Positions 16,099-25,999 are shown, numbered from the stretch's first letter. The stretch: 64,000 nucleotides of DNA from GCA-002700125 sp964434385 (GCA_964434385.1 CAYSUW010000001.1:192403-256402); one strand, 5' to 3'. The notes: a model not told the origin generated them from the letters alone. Program-made: numbers and translations.

Positions 16099-18109
16099 GG
16101 TTATTCTTCATATCTATAAATTTTGATTCTCTGATGATTGGTATATTGAAATCTAAAGCTTGTTGAAGTTTTCCTCCAGGATTATCTCCGGAAATTAAGA
16201 ATGATGTTTGACTAGATACACTTGAGGAAGTTTTACCTCCTAAATCTTTTATAAGAGAGTTAATCTCATTTCTAGAAAAATTTTCTAATGTTCCAGTAAT
16301 TACAAAGCTTAATCCTGAAAACGGAGATTTTATTTTTTTCTTTAATGATAAAGGTTCTACTCCTGCATCAATGAGGTTTTTTATAAGATTAATATTATTT
16401 TCTGATGATATCCATGTGACTAAACTTTCTGCTATTTTATTCCCTATTCCTTTTATACTTATTAATTCTTCATTTTTACAATTTATTAAGTCATCTGTAG
16501 ATTTATAGTAATTAGTGATTATTTCTGAAACTTCTATTCCTACATGAGGTATTCCTAAAGAAAAAAGGAATGAAGCTATTGTTGGTTTTTTAGAATCATT
16601 TACAGATTTTATAAATTTTTCTGCACTTTTTTCTCCAAATTTAGGTAGCGGTATGAGTTGTTGTGTAGTTATGTGAAATATGTCAGGTAATGTTTCTAGT
16701 AAATTATTTTCTATTAATGTTTCTATTATCCCTTTTCCTAGGCCTTCAATATTCATTGCTGATTTTGATACAAAATGCTCTACTAATCTTTGGAATTGGT
16801 CAGGACAACTAGAGTTTATACATCTCGTGTGGGGATCATTTTCTATTTTTTCCACAGTTGTTGAACAAGATGGGCAGTTCTGGGGCATTTCAAATTCAAA
16901 AGAATTTTTTGTTCTTGAATTATTTTCTGCAACTTGGTTTATTTGAGGGATTACGTCTCCAGAACGTTGAATTTCAACTAGGTCTTTTTCTCTTATATCT
17001 TTTTTGTGGATATATTCTATGTTGTGAAGGTTAGCAGACTTAATTGTTACACCATCTAGTTTTACTGGTTCTAATTCTGCGAATGGTGTGAGGACTCCTG
17101 TCCTCCCGATGTTAACTGATATAGTTTTTAAAATTGTAGTAGTAGTAGTTGAAGGGAATTTATATGCAGTAGCCCATCTTGGTTCTCTAGCAGTTGTTCC
17201 TAAAACCGAATGATGATTCAAATCATTAATTTTTACAACTAGTCCATCGATCCCATAATTTAAATTATCCCTGTCTTTGATTGCTTTAATATAAGCTTTT
17301 TCGATATCTATAATGGAATTCCCAATATGATTCCAGGGGTTTATTCTTAATCCCCAACTTTTTAATTGTTTCAATATTCGAATTTGACTAATCGGCATAT
17401 TATTAGAATTATAGCCAATTGAATACATGAAATAATTTAAGGGTCTTTTGGAAGTTTCATTTGGATCTAATTGTCTTAGCGCACCTGAAGCTGCGTTTCT
17501 AGTATTACTATATTCTTCTAAATCTAATTTTTTACGTTCTTTATTAAATTCTTCAAATGATGACTTAGGAAAATATACTTCGCCTCTGATTTCGACGATT
17601 TCAGGAGGAGATTTGTCTAATAGTTTTAGAGGAATCGATTTTATTGTTTTTAAATTATTAGTAATATCTTCTCCTATATTGCCATCTCCTCTAGTAGAGC
17701 CTTGTACAAAAATTCCATTTTCGTATCTTATTGAGATAGCAAGACCATCAACTTTGAGTTCACAAATTACTTCAGGAGATTGAGTATTTAATTGGTTAGA
17801 AATTCTTACAAACCACTTTTCAATTTGTTCTTTATTGAAAACATTACTTAAGCTTAATAAAGGAGATAAATGTTCTATGCTTTGAAAGCTTGTAGATGGA
17901 CTTATTCCTACTCTTTGTGTAGGAGAATCTAATGTAACTAGAGAAGGATTTTGTAGTTCAAGGTTAAGTAGTTCTTGAAACATACGATCGTATTCTGTGT
18001 CACTTATTGAAGGATTTTCAAGAATATAATACTTGTAATTGGCATCATTCAACTTATCTTTCAAGCTTGATATTAAATTCAAGATGTTTGAATCTTTATT
18101 GGTTACCAT
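16085..18109 (-). CDS. ligA: NAD-dependent DNA ligase
   Basis: At 674 residues it is full-length. The adenylation motif ELKVDGLAISIRYENG carries the active Lys. NTRNAASGALRQLDP is typical of the NTase domain, followed by the OB fold (GRTGVLTPFAELEPV). A Cys4 zinc finger (CPSCSTTV ... CINSSCPDQF), helix-hairpin-helix repeats and a C-terminal BRCT domain (SFVITGTLENFSRNEI) complete it. It seals nicks in replication and repair. It is divergent from the DUF1015 gene across 94 bp of AT-rich sequence. Confidence 0.98.
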   Translation of the reverse strand: MVTNKDSNILNLISSLKDKLNDANYKYYILENPSISDTEYDRMFQELLNLELQNPSLVTLDSPTQRVGISPSTSFQSIEHLSPLLSLSNVFNKEQIEKWFVRISNQLNTQSPEVICELKVDGLAISIRYENGIFVQGSTRGDGNIGEDITNNLKTIKSIPLKLLDKSPPEIVEIRGEVYFPKSSFEEFNKERKKLDLEEYSNTRNAASGALRQLDPNETSKRPLNYFMYSIGYNSNNMPISQIRILKQLKSWGLRINPWNHIGNSIIDIEKAYIKAIKDRDNLNYGIDGLVVKINDLNHHSVLGTTAREPRWATAYKFPSTTTTTILKTISVNIGRTGVLTPFAELEPVKLDGVTIKSANLHNIEYIHKKDIREKDLVEIQRSGDVIPQINQVAENNSRTKNSFEFEMPQNCPSCSTTVEKIENDPHTRCINSSCPDQFQRLVEHFVSKSAMNIEGLGKGIIETLIENNLLETLPDIFHITTQQLIPLPKFGEKSAEKFIKSVNDSKKPTIASFLFSLGIPHVGIEVSEIITNYYKSTDDLINCKNEELISIKGIGNKIAESLVTWISSENNINLIKNLIDAGVEPLSLKKKIKSPFSGLSFVITGTLENFSRNEINSLIKDLGGKTSSSVSSQTSFLISGDNPGGKLQQALDFNIPIIRESKFIDMKNNHELS

Positions 18110-18203
18110 ATAAAAGATATTTAATAATTAGATTATTAATTGCGTTTTTGGATTGTGAATGTATTATGATTATTAATAATTGTAACCTATTTGGGAGAAA
18201 TCC

Positions 18204-19439
18204 GTGGTAGATATTAGGAATTTTAAAGGTTTAATGTATAACTCCAATAAATCTGGAGATTTGTCACTGAATATTTGTCCTCCTTTTGATGTTATTTCTC
18301 CAACTTTACAGAGTGAATTGTATTCTAAATCTAAATTCAATTTAATCAGATTGGAATATGGTAAAGAATTTGATAATGATAATGATAATTCTAATAAATA
18401 TGTTAGAGCAGCTAATTTCTTCAATGATTGGGTTTTGAAAAATGTTTTGGTATATGACGATTCCTGTAATTTTTATTTAACTGAGGAAAAATTTTCTTTT
18501 CAAAATAATAATTATTCTAGAACAGGAATTACTGTATTAGTTGCATTAGAGGATTTGAATAATGGTTCAATTTTACCTCATGAAAATACTAGATCTGGTC
18601 CTAAAAAAGATAGATTATCTTTAATGAAAGAAACTCATTGTAATTTTAGTCCTCTCATGTCTTTGTATAGTGATGAATCAGGAAAAATAGAAAAAATTTT
18701 TGAAAATTCTAAAAAAGATAAACCAGAATTGGTTATAAATTCTGATCAAGTTAAATTAAAGCTATGGAAAATAAAAAATTTAGAACAAATCAATGGAATT
18801 AAGAAACATATGATTAATAAAAAATTGATGCTAGCTGATGGACATCATAGGTATGAAACTTCTATTTATTATAAGGAGAATTTTTCTAATGCTAAAGAAT
18901 CTAGCGAATCATCTAACTTCAGATTGATGACATTGTTTTCTTTAAATGATCCTGGAGTTTTGATGCTTGGCTATCATAGAGTTGTTTCTGGACTTTCAGA
19001 TCAAGAAAGAAAATTATTAATTAACTTTATGACTTCTAATGCAATTAAAGTAATAGAAGGAAATCTTAATGATTTTAATAAAAGTGAAGATGATTTTAGT
19101 ATATTAATTCTTACTGAAAATGATTCTCTAATTTATACTTTTCAAAGTAGTAATATGTATGATAATCAATATAAATTATTAAGTGATTATATTCTAAGAA
19201 ATGTTTTCGATGATGATAGATTGAATCAAGTGATTGATTATAATCATGATATCATTTCAATTGAACAATCCATAAAAAACAAAGAAATTGATTTTGGTTT
19301 TATTATGAAGCCTTTAAATAAAAATAAATTTGAAGACCTCGTTATGAAACGTCAAAAACTTCCACCTAAATCAACTTTTTTTTATCCAAAACTTCATTCA
19401 GGATTGGTAATTCAAAATCTTAATTCTGAAGTATGCTAG
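18204..19439 (+). CDS. DUF1015 family protein
   Basis: The 411-residue product matches DUF1015: PPFDVISP near the N-terminus, NLIRLEYGKE, and the family hallmark LADGHHRYETSIYYKEN in the middle. The conserved ADGHHR block suggests an enzyme active site. Relatives have been linked by gene context to serine or amino-acid metabolism, but no reaction is established here. The start is a GTG with a GGGAGAAA ribosome-binding site 6-8 bp upstream. The aminotransferase gene follows after 18 bp, supporting a shared role in amino-acid metabolism. Confidence 0.88.
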   Translation: MVDIRNFKGLMYNSNKSGDLSLNICPPFDVISPTLQSELYSKSKFNLIRLEYGKEFDNDNDNSNKYVRAANFFNDWVLKNVLVYDDSCNFYLTEEKFSFQNNNYSRTGITVLVALEDLNNGSILPHENTRSGPKKDRLSLMKETHCNFSPLMSLYSDESGKIEKIFENSKKDKPELVINSDQVKLKLWKIKNLEQINGIKKHMINKKLMLADGHHRYETSIYYKENFSNAKESSESSNFRLMTLFSLNDPGVLMLGYHRVVSGLSDQERKLLINFMTSNAIKVIEGNLNDFNKSEDDFSILILTENDSLIYTFQSSNMYDNQYKLLSDYILRNVFDDDRLNQVIDYNHDIISIEQSIKNKEIDFGFIMKPLNKNKFEDLVMKRQKLPPKSTFFYPKLHSGLVIQNLNSEVC

Positions 19440-19457
19440 CAATAAAGGACTATTAAA

Positions 19458-20651
19458 TTGTTTGAAATAATTAAATCAGCTCAGCCTGACCCTATTTTAG
19501 GTCTTACGGAAAATTTCAACTTAGATAAGAGATTAAATAAAATTAATCTTTCTGTAGGCGTTTATCAAGATTCTCAAGGCCAAACACCAACTTTTGATTC
19601 TGTCAGAAAAGCTGAAGGACTTCTTCTTCAGAAAGATTCAAGTAAATCTTATAAACCTATAATAGGAGATGAAGAATTTGGGTTATTAGTAAAAGATTTA
19701 GTTTTAGGAAAGATAATAACCAAAGAAAGAAAGAATACTGCAAAATCTATTCATACTCCAGGTGGGACAGGAGCTTTAAGAGTAGTAATGGATTATTTTT
19801 CAAAATTTCACCCAAATTCTGTATTTTGGATTAGTAAACCTTCATGGCCTAATCATCAGCAAATTATTAGTGCAGCAGATTTAAATTTTAATGAATATTC
19901 TTATTTTAACTCTGAAAATAATCAGTTAAATTTTAATGGAATGATTAATGATTTAAGTAATATAAAAAGCGGAGATGTGGTCTTATTGCATGGATGTTGT
20001 CATAATCCTACTGGAATTGATCTTAACCTGAGTCAGTGGGAAGACATTTCAGATTTGTTATTAGATAAAAAAGCTATCCCTTTAATTGATTTTGCTTATC
20101 AAGGATTTGGAAATGGTTTAAATGAAGATTCAGAAGGATTAAGAAAAATTGTGCAAAAAATCCCGGAATCAATTGTTTGTTCAAGTTTTTCAAAGAATTT
20201 CGGTTTATATAGTGAAAGGGTTGGTGCATTGACAATTTTAGGCTCTGATGAACATTTATTACAGAATGTTTTAAGTCAAATAAAAGTATGTATCAGATCG
20301 AATTATTCTAATCCTCCATCTCATGGAGGAGATATAGTTAAATTAATATTAAGTGATTCTAATTTGAGAAAAGAATGGGAGAAAGAATTAAATCAAATTA
20401 GAGATAGAATGAAAAATATGAGAGATGAATTGACCGAAAAGCTTCAAAAACTTGGTTCTAAAAAAGATTTTTCATTTATCAAGTCTCAAAGAGGAATGTT
20501 TAGTATTTCAGGTTTAGATAAACGACAAGTTAAAGAATTAAGAGAAAAATATGCTATTTATATTGTAGATTCAGGAAGAATAAATATTGCTGGAATTAAT
20601 AGTAATAATATAGATCGTTTATCAGAATCGATTGTTTCTGTAATTTCTTAA
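19458..20651 (+). CDS. aspC: Aspartate/aromatic aminotransferase, AspC/TyrB type
   Basis: This 397-residue PLP enzyme resembles the E. coli AspC/TyrB subgroup along its whole length: ADPILGL-like start (QPDPILGLTENF), GVYQDSQGQTP, TPGGTGALRV, SKPSWPNHQQI, LHGCCHNPTGIDL, and CSSFSKNFGLYSERVG with the Schiff-base Lys. RINIAGIN gives the C-terminal substrate Arg. It would interconvert aspartate, oxaloacetate or aromatic 2-oxo acids. The start is TTG, with AAAGGA upstream. This subgroup is better known from Proteobacteria and eukaryotes, so horizontal acquisition is possible. The stop codon abuts the tyrS stop with no spacer. Confidence 0.93.
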   Translation: MFEIIKSAQPDPILGLTENFNLDKRLNKINLSVGVYQDSQGQTPTFDSVRKAEGLLLQKDSSKSYKPIIGDEEFGLLVKDLVLGKIITKERKNTAKSIHTPGGTGALRVVMDYFSKFHPNSVFWISKPSWPNHQQIISAADLNFNEYSYFNSENNQLNFNGMINDLSNIKSGDVVLLHGCCHNPTGIDLNLSQWEDISDLLLDKKAIPLIDFAYQGFGNGLNEDSEGLRKIVQKIPESIVCSSFSKNFGLYSERVGALTILGSDEHLLQNVLSQIKVCIRSNYSNPPSHGGDIVKLILSDSNLRKEWEKELNQIRDRMKNMRDELTEKLQKLGSKKDFSFIKSQRGMFSISGLDKRQVKELREKYAIYIVDSGRINIAGINSNNIDRLSESIVSVIS

Positions 20652-21956
20652 CTATTCTATTTCTACTACATGAAAATATTTAGAACCTCTTTTAACTATT
20701 AATAATTCACCGTTAATTGTATGAGATGTATTTAATTCTTCTTTAGAATCTTCTACTTTTGATTCATTTATATATAATGCGCCTTGTGAGATTAATCTTT
20801 TAGTTTCTGAAAAAGATGAGCATATTCCTTGGTCTACACATAACTCTTGAATGGAATAGGATGAATTAAATTTATTTCTTTTGATTTTACTTGAAGGTGC
20901 TCCTTCAAGAGCATCTTTTAATTCTTTCAAATTGAGATTCTTGAATTTTCCTTCAAATAATGCTTTTGTAATTTTTTTAGCTTCATGAAGTCCTGAGTTA
21001 GAATGAATCATTATTGTAACTTGTTCGGCTAATTTGATCTGAGATTCTCTTTTTTTTGGAGATTCTTTTAATGATTTTTCATAATCTTTTATTTCTTTTT
21101 GGGTAAGTAAAGTAAAATATTTTAAATATTGAATCACATCTTTGTCATCTATGTTGAAAAAGAATTGATAAAGTTTATAAGGAGAAGTTTGATTTGGATC
21201 TAGTGTAGGAGCTATTCCTTCTGTTTTTCCAAATTTTTCTCCAGATGAATTTGTTATCAATGGATATGTTAATCCATGTGCAAGAGGCCCATCATTATTT
21301 TTAGCATTTCTTTTATATAATTTATTTATTAAATCTACTCCAGAGAGGATATTCCCCCATTGGTCACTGCCACCCATCTGTAACCTACATCCAAAATTAT
21401 TGTATAAATGCATATAATCATATGCTTGTAAAATCATATATGTAAATTCAGTGAAAGATATTCCATCTTCTCTAGAAATTCTTGATTTTACTGATTCTTT
21501 TTTTAACATGTAATTTATTGTGAAATGTTTTCCTGTATCTCTTAAAAAAGAAATTAGGTCTAAATCTGATAGCCAATCATAATTATCTAAAATTAAAGCT
21601 GGATTACTTTTTGACTTGAAATCAATTAATTGTTCTAATTGAGTTTTTATTCCTTCAATATTATTACTAATTATTTCTCTACTTAAGATATTTCTTTCCT
21701 TAGATTTTCCACTAGGATCACCAATCATTCCTGTTCCTCCACCAATCAGAGCAATTGGTTGATGACCTGCTCTTTGAAGATGAATTAATCCTATGATGGG
21801 TATTAAACTACCTATGTGAAGACTTTTTGATGTTGGATCGAACCCTGTATACCCTGAAATTTTTTCCTTAGAAATCAAGTTATTAAAACCAGGTGTATGA
21901 TCAGAAATAAGTCCACGCCAATTCAGTTCTTCTATTAAGTTCATATGAAAGTCCAT
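20652..21956 (-). CDS. tyrS: Tyrosyl-tRNA synthetase
   Basis: At 434 residues this is a bacterial class I TyrRS. The HIGH-like motif is SLHIGSLIPI after YTGFDPTSKS. The tyrosine-recognition region includes FTEFTYMILQAYDYMHL and MGGSDQWGNI. The KMSKS equivalent is KFGKTEG, as in the TyrRS family. A C-terminal S4-like RNA-binding domain covers about residues 365-430. The first Met (MDFHMNLIEE) or the second may be the start. It is followed in the minus-strand order by nothing, since it ends against aspC. ribF lies 12 bp upstream. Confidence 0.97.
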   Translation of the reverse strand: MDFHMNLIEELNWRGLISDHTPGFNNLISKEKISGYTGFDPTSKSLHIGSLIPIIGLIHLQRAGHQPIALIGGGTGMIGDPSGKSKERNILSREIISNNIEGIKTQLEQLIDFKSKSNPALILDNYDWLSDLDLISFLRDTGKHFTINYMLKKESVKSRISREDGISFTEFTYMILQAYDYMHLYNNFGCRLQMGGSDQWGNILSGVDLINKLYKRNAKNNDGPLAHGLTYPLITNSSGEKFGKTEGIAPTLDPNQTSPYKLYQFFFNIDDKDVIQYLKYFTLLTQKEIKDYEKSLKESPKKRESQIKLAEQVTIMIHSNSGLHEAKKITKALFEGKFKNLNLKELKDALEGAPSSKIKRNKFNSSYSIQELCVDQGICSSFSETKRLISQGALYINESKVEDSKEELNTSHTINGELLIVKRGSKYFHVVEIE

Positions 21957-21968
21957 TTAGATAGAATA

Positions 21969-22895
21969 TCAAGGAATTTGATTTTTTACATTTGAAACAT
22001 CAATTTCCATTTGGTTTTTTAGTGAAGTTATATCTTGATATTTTATTTGTGGACGAAGAAAAGACAAAAATTCTATTGTTAAATTTTCACCATAAATCTC
22101 GTTATTAAAATCTAAAATATGTGTTTCTATCATAGTTGGAACATTTTCAGATTCAAAAGTTGGGTTTTTCCCTACACTTGTTACGGATTTTTTTTTCTTC
22201 TTCTTATTATGTATGAATGATTGTGTAGAATAAATGCCATCTTTAGGAACACATTGGTCAACATGAAGTTCAAGATTTGCAGTAGGGTATCCTAAAGTTT
22301 TTCCTCTTTGCTTACCTTTAATTATCTTTCCAGTTAAACTGAAGTTTCTCCCTAAGCTTCTTTTGATATTTTCTATCTCTCCATTTTTTATAAATTTCTT
22401 TATTTGAGAGCTAGAAATTTTTTCATGATTAAAAGTTTTGTTTGGTAATAAAAATAATTCTATTTTCAATCTATTAGTTATCTTTCTTAAATCTTTTTCT
22501 AATCTGATTTGATCATTTCCTATACTAGTTCCACTACCTATTACAAATGCTTGAATATTTATATTTTTTTTTAATTGATAAAGAAAATCTGAAGCTGTTT
22601 GATATCGTAATTTCTTATCAAAATCAATAGGAATCACATGATCAACCCCTTGATTTTTAATTAATTTAAGACGTTCTTCTAAAGGGCAAATTAATGTATA
22701 TTCATTTTGAGGACTTATAATTTGTTTAGGTGACTTTTTGAATGTTAGAGCTAATATTTCTGATTTTTGAGAAAAATTATCTTTAATATTTTTTATTTGA
22801 TTGAATATTGAAATATGTCCTATATGAACTCCATCAAAAGTCCCTATTGTAACGATTGTAGGTGTTTTTATTTTAGGTAATTCTGTTATTCCCAT
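21969..22895 (-). CDS. ribF: Bifunctional riboflavin kinase / FAD synthetase
   Basis: At 308 residues it has the normal RibF length and two domains. The N-terminal FAD synthetase domain starts with VTIGTFDGVHIGH, an HIGH-type nucleotidyltransferase motif. The C-terminal riboflavin kinase domain starts near residue 190 with GKQRGKTLGYPTANLEL. It converts riboflavin to FMN and then FAD. The segment KKKKKKS in the kinase domain is an odd basic run, coded by an A-rich tract, in a loop position. It lies between the DAHP synthase and tyrS genes, all on the minus strand. Confidence 0.95.
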   Translation of the reverse strand: MGITELPKIKTPTIVTIGTFDGVHIGHISIFNQIKNIKDNFSQKSEILALTFKKSPKQIISPQNEYTLICPLEERLKLIKNQGVDHVIPIDFDKKLRYQTASDFLYQLKKNINIQAFVIGSGTSIGNDQIRLEKDLRKITNRLKIELFLLPNKTFNHEKISSSQIKKFIKNGEIENIKRSLGRNFSLTGKIIKGKQRGKTLGYPTANLELHVDQCVPKDGIYSTQSFIHNKKKKKKSVTSVGKNPTFESENVPTMIETHILDFNNEIYGENLTIEFLSFLRPQIKYQDITSLKNQMEIDVSNVKNQIP

Positions 22896-22916
22896 TTTTC
22901 ATGTGAATCATGAAAA

Positions 22917-23984
22917 TTAATTAATTGAATTTTTTTGATTTTCTATCTTAGAGTTTGTTTCAACTAATAATTCTTCTGTTTCTTTCCAGTTTATACAAGG
23001 ATCTGTGATTGAAACACCATATTGGAGTTCAGATAAATTACTTGTTAAACTTTGATTTCCTTCATTAATATGACTTTCCAACATTATTCCGACTATTCCT
23101 GTGTTTTTATCAATTACTCTTTGTTTAATTACATCTTCAAAGGCTATTCTTTGTTTTTTATGATCTTTGTAACAGTTAGCGTGTGAGCAGTCTACTAATA
23201 TTGATGGTGTTAAATTGATATTTTTTATTAAATCTATAGCTTGTTTAATAGACTTTGCATCAAAATTAGTACTTTTTGTACTTCCTCTTAGAATAATATG
23301 TGTAGATTTATTTCCTTTTGTGTTTAATATACAAGCTTTTCCATTAGAATCTATCCCAAGAAAAGAATGAGAAGATTGAGACGCATACATAGCATCTACA
23401 GCTATTTGGATACTTCCTCCTGTACCATTCTTAAAACCTATAGGCATACTTAACCCGCTAGCCATTTCTCTATGAGTTTGACTTTCTGTAGTTCTAGCAC
23501 CTATAGCACCCCAGGAAATTAGATCTGCTAGATATTGTGGGGTGAAAGGATCTAAAAATTCTGTGCCAGCTGGAAGTCCTAAATCCAATATATCTAATAA
23601 GAACTTTCGTGCTTTCCTTAGACCTTTTGACATATCAAATGTTCCATTCAAATCTGGATCATTTATTAATCCTTTCCATCCAACAGTAGTTCTAGGTTTT
23701 TCAAAATATGCTCTCATTACAAGATAAATATTTTTATTAATTTTACTTTGTAGTTTTACAAGTCTTTTAGCATATTCAATTCCAGCTTTTTCGTCATGTA
23801 TCGAGCAAGGGCCTGTAATCATTAAGAGTCTTTTGTCTTTTCCTGAGATAATATTATTTATAATATTTCGTGATTCCGTTACTTTTTCGGAAATTTGAGC
23901 GCTAATGGGTAGCTCATCCAAAAATTCTTTTGGAGGTTCTAAATTTTTATAGTTTTTTATATTGATATCGTAGGTTTTTTGCAT
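22917..23984 (-). CDS. aroG: 3-deoxy-7-phosphoheptulonate synthase, class I (E. coli type)
   Basis: At 355 residues it matches type I-alpha DAHP synthases of the AroF/G/H group: LMITGPCSIHD, VMRAYFEKPRTTVGWKGLI, GLPAGTEFLDPFTPQY, GARTTESQTHREMASG, GFKNGTGG and VDCSHANC with metal ligands. It condenses PEP and erythrose-4-phosphate as the first step of the shikimate pathway. The N-terminal extension of about 40 residues is where feedback inhibitors bind in this subgroup, but which amino acid applies cannot be told. aroH and trpA lie upstream on the same strand, so all three serve aromatic synthesis. The symbol denotes the subgroup, not the isozyme. Confidence 0.93.
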   Translation of the reverse strand: MQKTYDINIKNYKNLEPPKEFLDELPISAQISEKVTESRNIINNIISGKDKRLLMITGPCSIHDEKAGIEYAKRLVKLQSKINKNIYLVMRAYFEKPRTTVGWKGLINDPDLNGTFDMSKGLRKARKFLLDILDLGLPAGTEFLDPFTPQYLADLISWGAIGARTTESQTHREMASGLSMPIGFKNGTGGSIQIAVDAMYASQSSHSFLGIDSNGKACILNTKGNKSTHIILRGSTKSTNFDAKSIKQAIDLIKNINLTPSILVDCSHANCYKDHKKQRIAFEDVIKQRVIDKNTGIVGIMLESHINEGNQSLTSNLSELQYGVSITDPCINWKETEELLVETNSKIENQKNSIN

Positions 23985-24051
23985 AGTCTTACTAATTTAT
24001 CTCCGAATTAATGATTTGGCAAAACTATTTAAAAATTTCAAGGGTTTAATT

Positions 24052-24453
24052 TTATGTAACATCAAACTCACTTTGACTTTTTCTTAGATTTACTGCTTCT
24101 TTTAAGTAAGGATGTTTTATTTTTTTTTGTGGCTTCTTTGTGTTCCAAAGTATTAATATTCTGATACATTTTTTTAATCCACTAGGTACTTCCATTTCAT
24201 GACTACATAATAGTGGGACAGTTTTCCATCCCATATCTCTTGCAGCTACTGCAGGGAATTCATCAAAAAGATCTTTTGTAGTAGTGAAAAAAGTAGCAGC
24301 AATATCATCAGTTTCTATCTTATTGACTTTTAACATCTCAGTTAATAATTCTTTAGTAGCATTTTTTATACTTGATGCATTATTTGATTCTACAGTTGTA
24401 GCACCTCTTACTCCTCTTAGAGTAGTGGCTTTTAAATCATTATTTTCAGACAT
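24052..24453 (-). CDS. aroH: Chorismate mutase, AroH type
   Basis: At 133 residues it is a monofunctional mutase of the Bacillus AroH class. It has LRGVRGATTVE with the first active Arg, LFDEFPAVAARDMGW, and CSHEMEVPSGLKKCIRIL, which holds the conserved Cys, Glu and second Arg. It converts chorismate to prephenate for phenylalanine and tyrosine. It is 8 bp downstream of trpA and 67 bp upstream of the DAHP synthase gene, so the three genes likely form one operon. Confidence 0.95.
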   Translation of the reverse strand: MSENNDLKATTLRGVRGATTVESNNASSIKNATKELLTEMLKVNKIETDDIAATFFTTTKDLFDEFPAVAARDMGWKTVPLLCSHEMEVPSGLKKCIRILILWNTKKPQKKIKHPYLKEAVNLRKSQSEFDVT

Positions 24454-24461
24454 AGTGTTCC

Positions 24462-25265
24462 TTATATTTCTTTGAAAGTTTGTTGATATAATTTAGATAT
24501 GAAAGATTCCGCTGTAACTCCAGGGTTTTTTTTATTTTTTCTTAACTCATCTATCAGTGCACTTCCAACAATTACTGCATCAGCATATTCTCTGATACTT
24601 TTTACGTGTGAAGGTCTTGATACTCCAAAACCAACGCCTACAGGTATATTAGTATGTTTTTTTACTATTTTTACTTTTTCTTTTACTTCTTCAGAAATTG
24701 ATGTTCTTGATCCAGTCACTCCAAGTATGCTTATGCAGTATATAAATCCTTGAGCATTTTTGCATCCTAGCTCAATCCTTTTTTCAGAACTATTCAAAGA
24801 TATTAGAGGAATAGTATCTAGTGGGGTTTCTTTTATAGAAATTTGTATTTGTTTTATCTCTTCATTAGGAATATCAGCAATTATCAAACCATCTGCCCCT
24901 GAATCATTAGCTAATTTTGCAAATTTTCCTATACCTATACTTAATATTGGATTAATGTAACCCATCATAATTATAGGAACTGTGATACCAGTAGATCTAA
25001 TTTTATTTACTAGATCTAAAGACTTTTTTATATTCATTCCATTTTTTATAGCAATATGGCTACTTTTTTGAATTGTAGGACCTTCTGCTATTGGATCACT
25101 AAATGGCATTCCTATTTCTATGACATCTGAACCTCCATTTATTAATCCTTTAACAACGGTAAGAGTATCTTGTAATGAAGGGTAACCAGCAGTAATAAAT
25201 GGGATTAAAGCTATTCTTCCTTTTTTGTTTTGCTCATCGATGATATTTGTGATCTTACTTTTCAT
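24462..25265 (-). CDS. trpA: Tryptophan synthase alpha subunit
   Basis: At 267 residues it has the normal TrpA length: ALIPFITAGYPS, VIEIGMPFSDPIAEGPTIQ with the catalytic Glu and Asp region, GLIIADIPNEE, and GVGFGVSRPSHV near the phosphate site. It cleaves indole-3-glycerol phosphate to indole, which is normally passed to TrpB. trpB is not next to it and not in this window. It lies 12 bp after the CPBP protease gene and 8 bp before aroH. Confidence 0.97.
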   Translation of the reverse strand: MKSKITNIIDEQNKKGRIALIPFITAGYPSLQDTLTVVKGLINGGSDVIEIGMPFSDPIAEGPTIQKSSHIAIKNGMNIKKSLDLVNKIRSTGITVPIIMMGYINPILSIGIGKFAKLANDSGADGLIIADIPNEEIKQIQISIKETPLDTIPLISLNSSEKRIELGCKNAQGFIYCISILGVTGSRTSISEEVKEKVKIVKKHTNIPVGVGFGVSRPSHVKSIREYADAVIVGSALIDELRKNKKNPGVTAESFISKLYQQTFKEI

Positions 25266-25277
25266 TTTTTCCTATAA

Positions 25278-25988
25278 TCAGATATTTGTAATAGTTAGTA
25301 TAATCGCAAGACTATTTTGAATTATATGTATATAGATACATGGGAGTAAAGATCTTGTTTTGATTTTTATCCATCCAATAGACATTCCTAATATGAAAAC
25401 TGGGATGATTGCTCCTAAGTGCATATGAAACAATGCAAAGATAACGCTTGTAATCAAGATAGATTTTTTAGAACCATATTTCGAATGAAATTTATTTAAT
25501 AAAAACCCTCTGAATAAAATTTCTTCTGATATAGGTGCAATCAAAATTGCTACAGTGCAAAAAATGAAAAAAGATTTACTTGAAATTTTGGGCATAGAAT
25601 TTTCTATAGCAGGAGGGTAAAACAAATTTATAGAGAAAGAATTAATAAAATAATACCAAATTCCAACGAATAATAATCCTATTACCCAATAGGATAAGGC
25701 TAATAAGTATGGGTAAATAGAATTCAAAAAAAATGATTTAAATTCAGTATATTTTGAAGGATTTATAAAACCCAGGGATATTAATGAAAGTTTAAAATTC
25801 ATATTGTATTTTCTTCTATTTAAGTAAAATATGGGTAATATTGTTGCAGGATAAAAAATAAATGATAAAACAAATATATTTGTAATAATTGTTAAAAGAA
25901 GAGTTGTTAAAGTAACAATTATAAGAATAGATATGATGAGGATTTCATCATTTAATTTCCAGATAATAGATCTATTTTCTGGCTCCAT
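25278..25988 (-). CDS. CPBP family intramembrane metalloprotease
   Basis: This 236-residue integral membrane protein has six or more hydrophobic segments. It shows the CPBP/Abi motifs: EEILFRG (motif 1, Glu-Glu and Arg), FALFHMH (motif 2 His) and HIIQNS (motif 3). The family includes CAAX prenyl protease-like and bacteriocin self-immunity proteins. The substrate here is unknown. It sits 11 bp downstream of ftsH and 12 bp upstream of trpA. Neighbourhood with FtsH suggests membrane protein quality control, but this is inference. Confidence 0.88.
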   Translation of the reverse strand: MEPENRSIIWKLNDEILIISILIIVTLTTLLLTIITNIFVLSFIFYPATILPIFYLNRRKYNMNFKLSLISLGFINPSKYTEFKSFFLNSIYPYLLALSYWVIGLLFVGIWYYFINSFSINLFYPPAIENSMPKISSKSFFIFCTVAILIAPISEEILFRGFLLNKFHSKYGSKKSILITSVIFALFHMHLGAIIPVFILGMSIGWIKIKTRSLLPCIYIHIIQNSLAIILTITNI

Positions 25989-25999
25989 TTTAGTAATGT

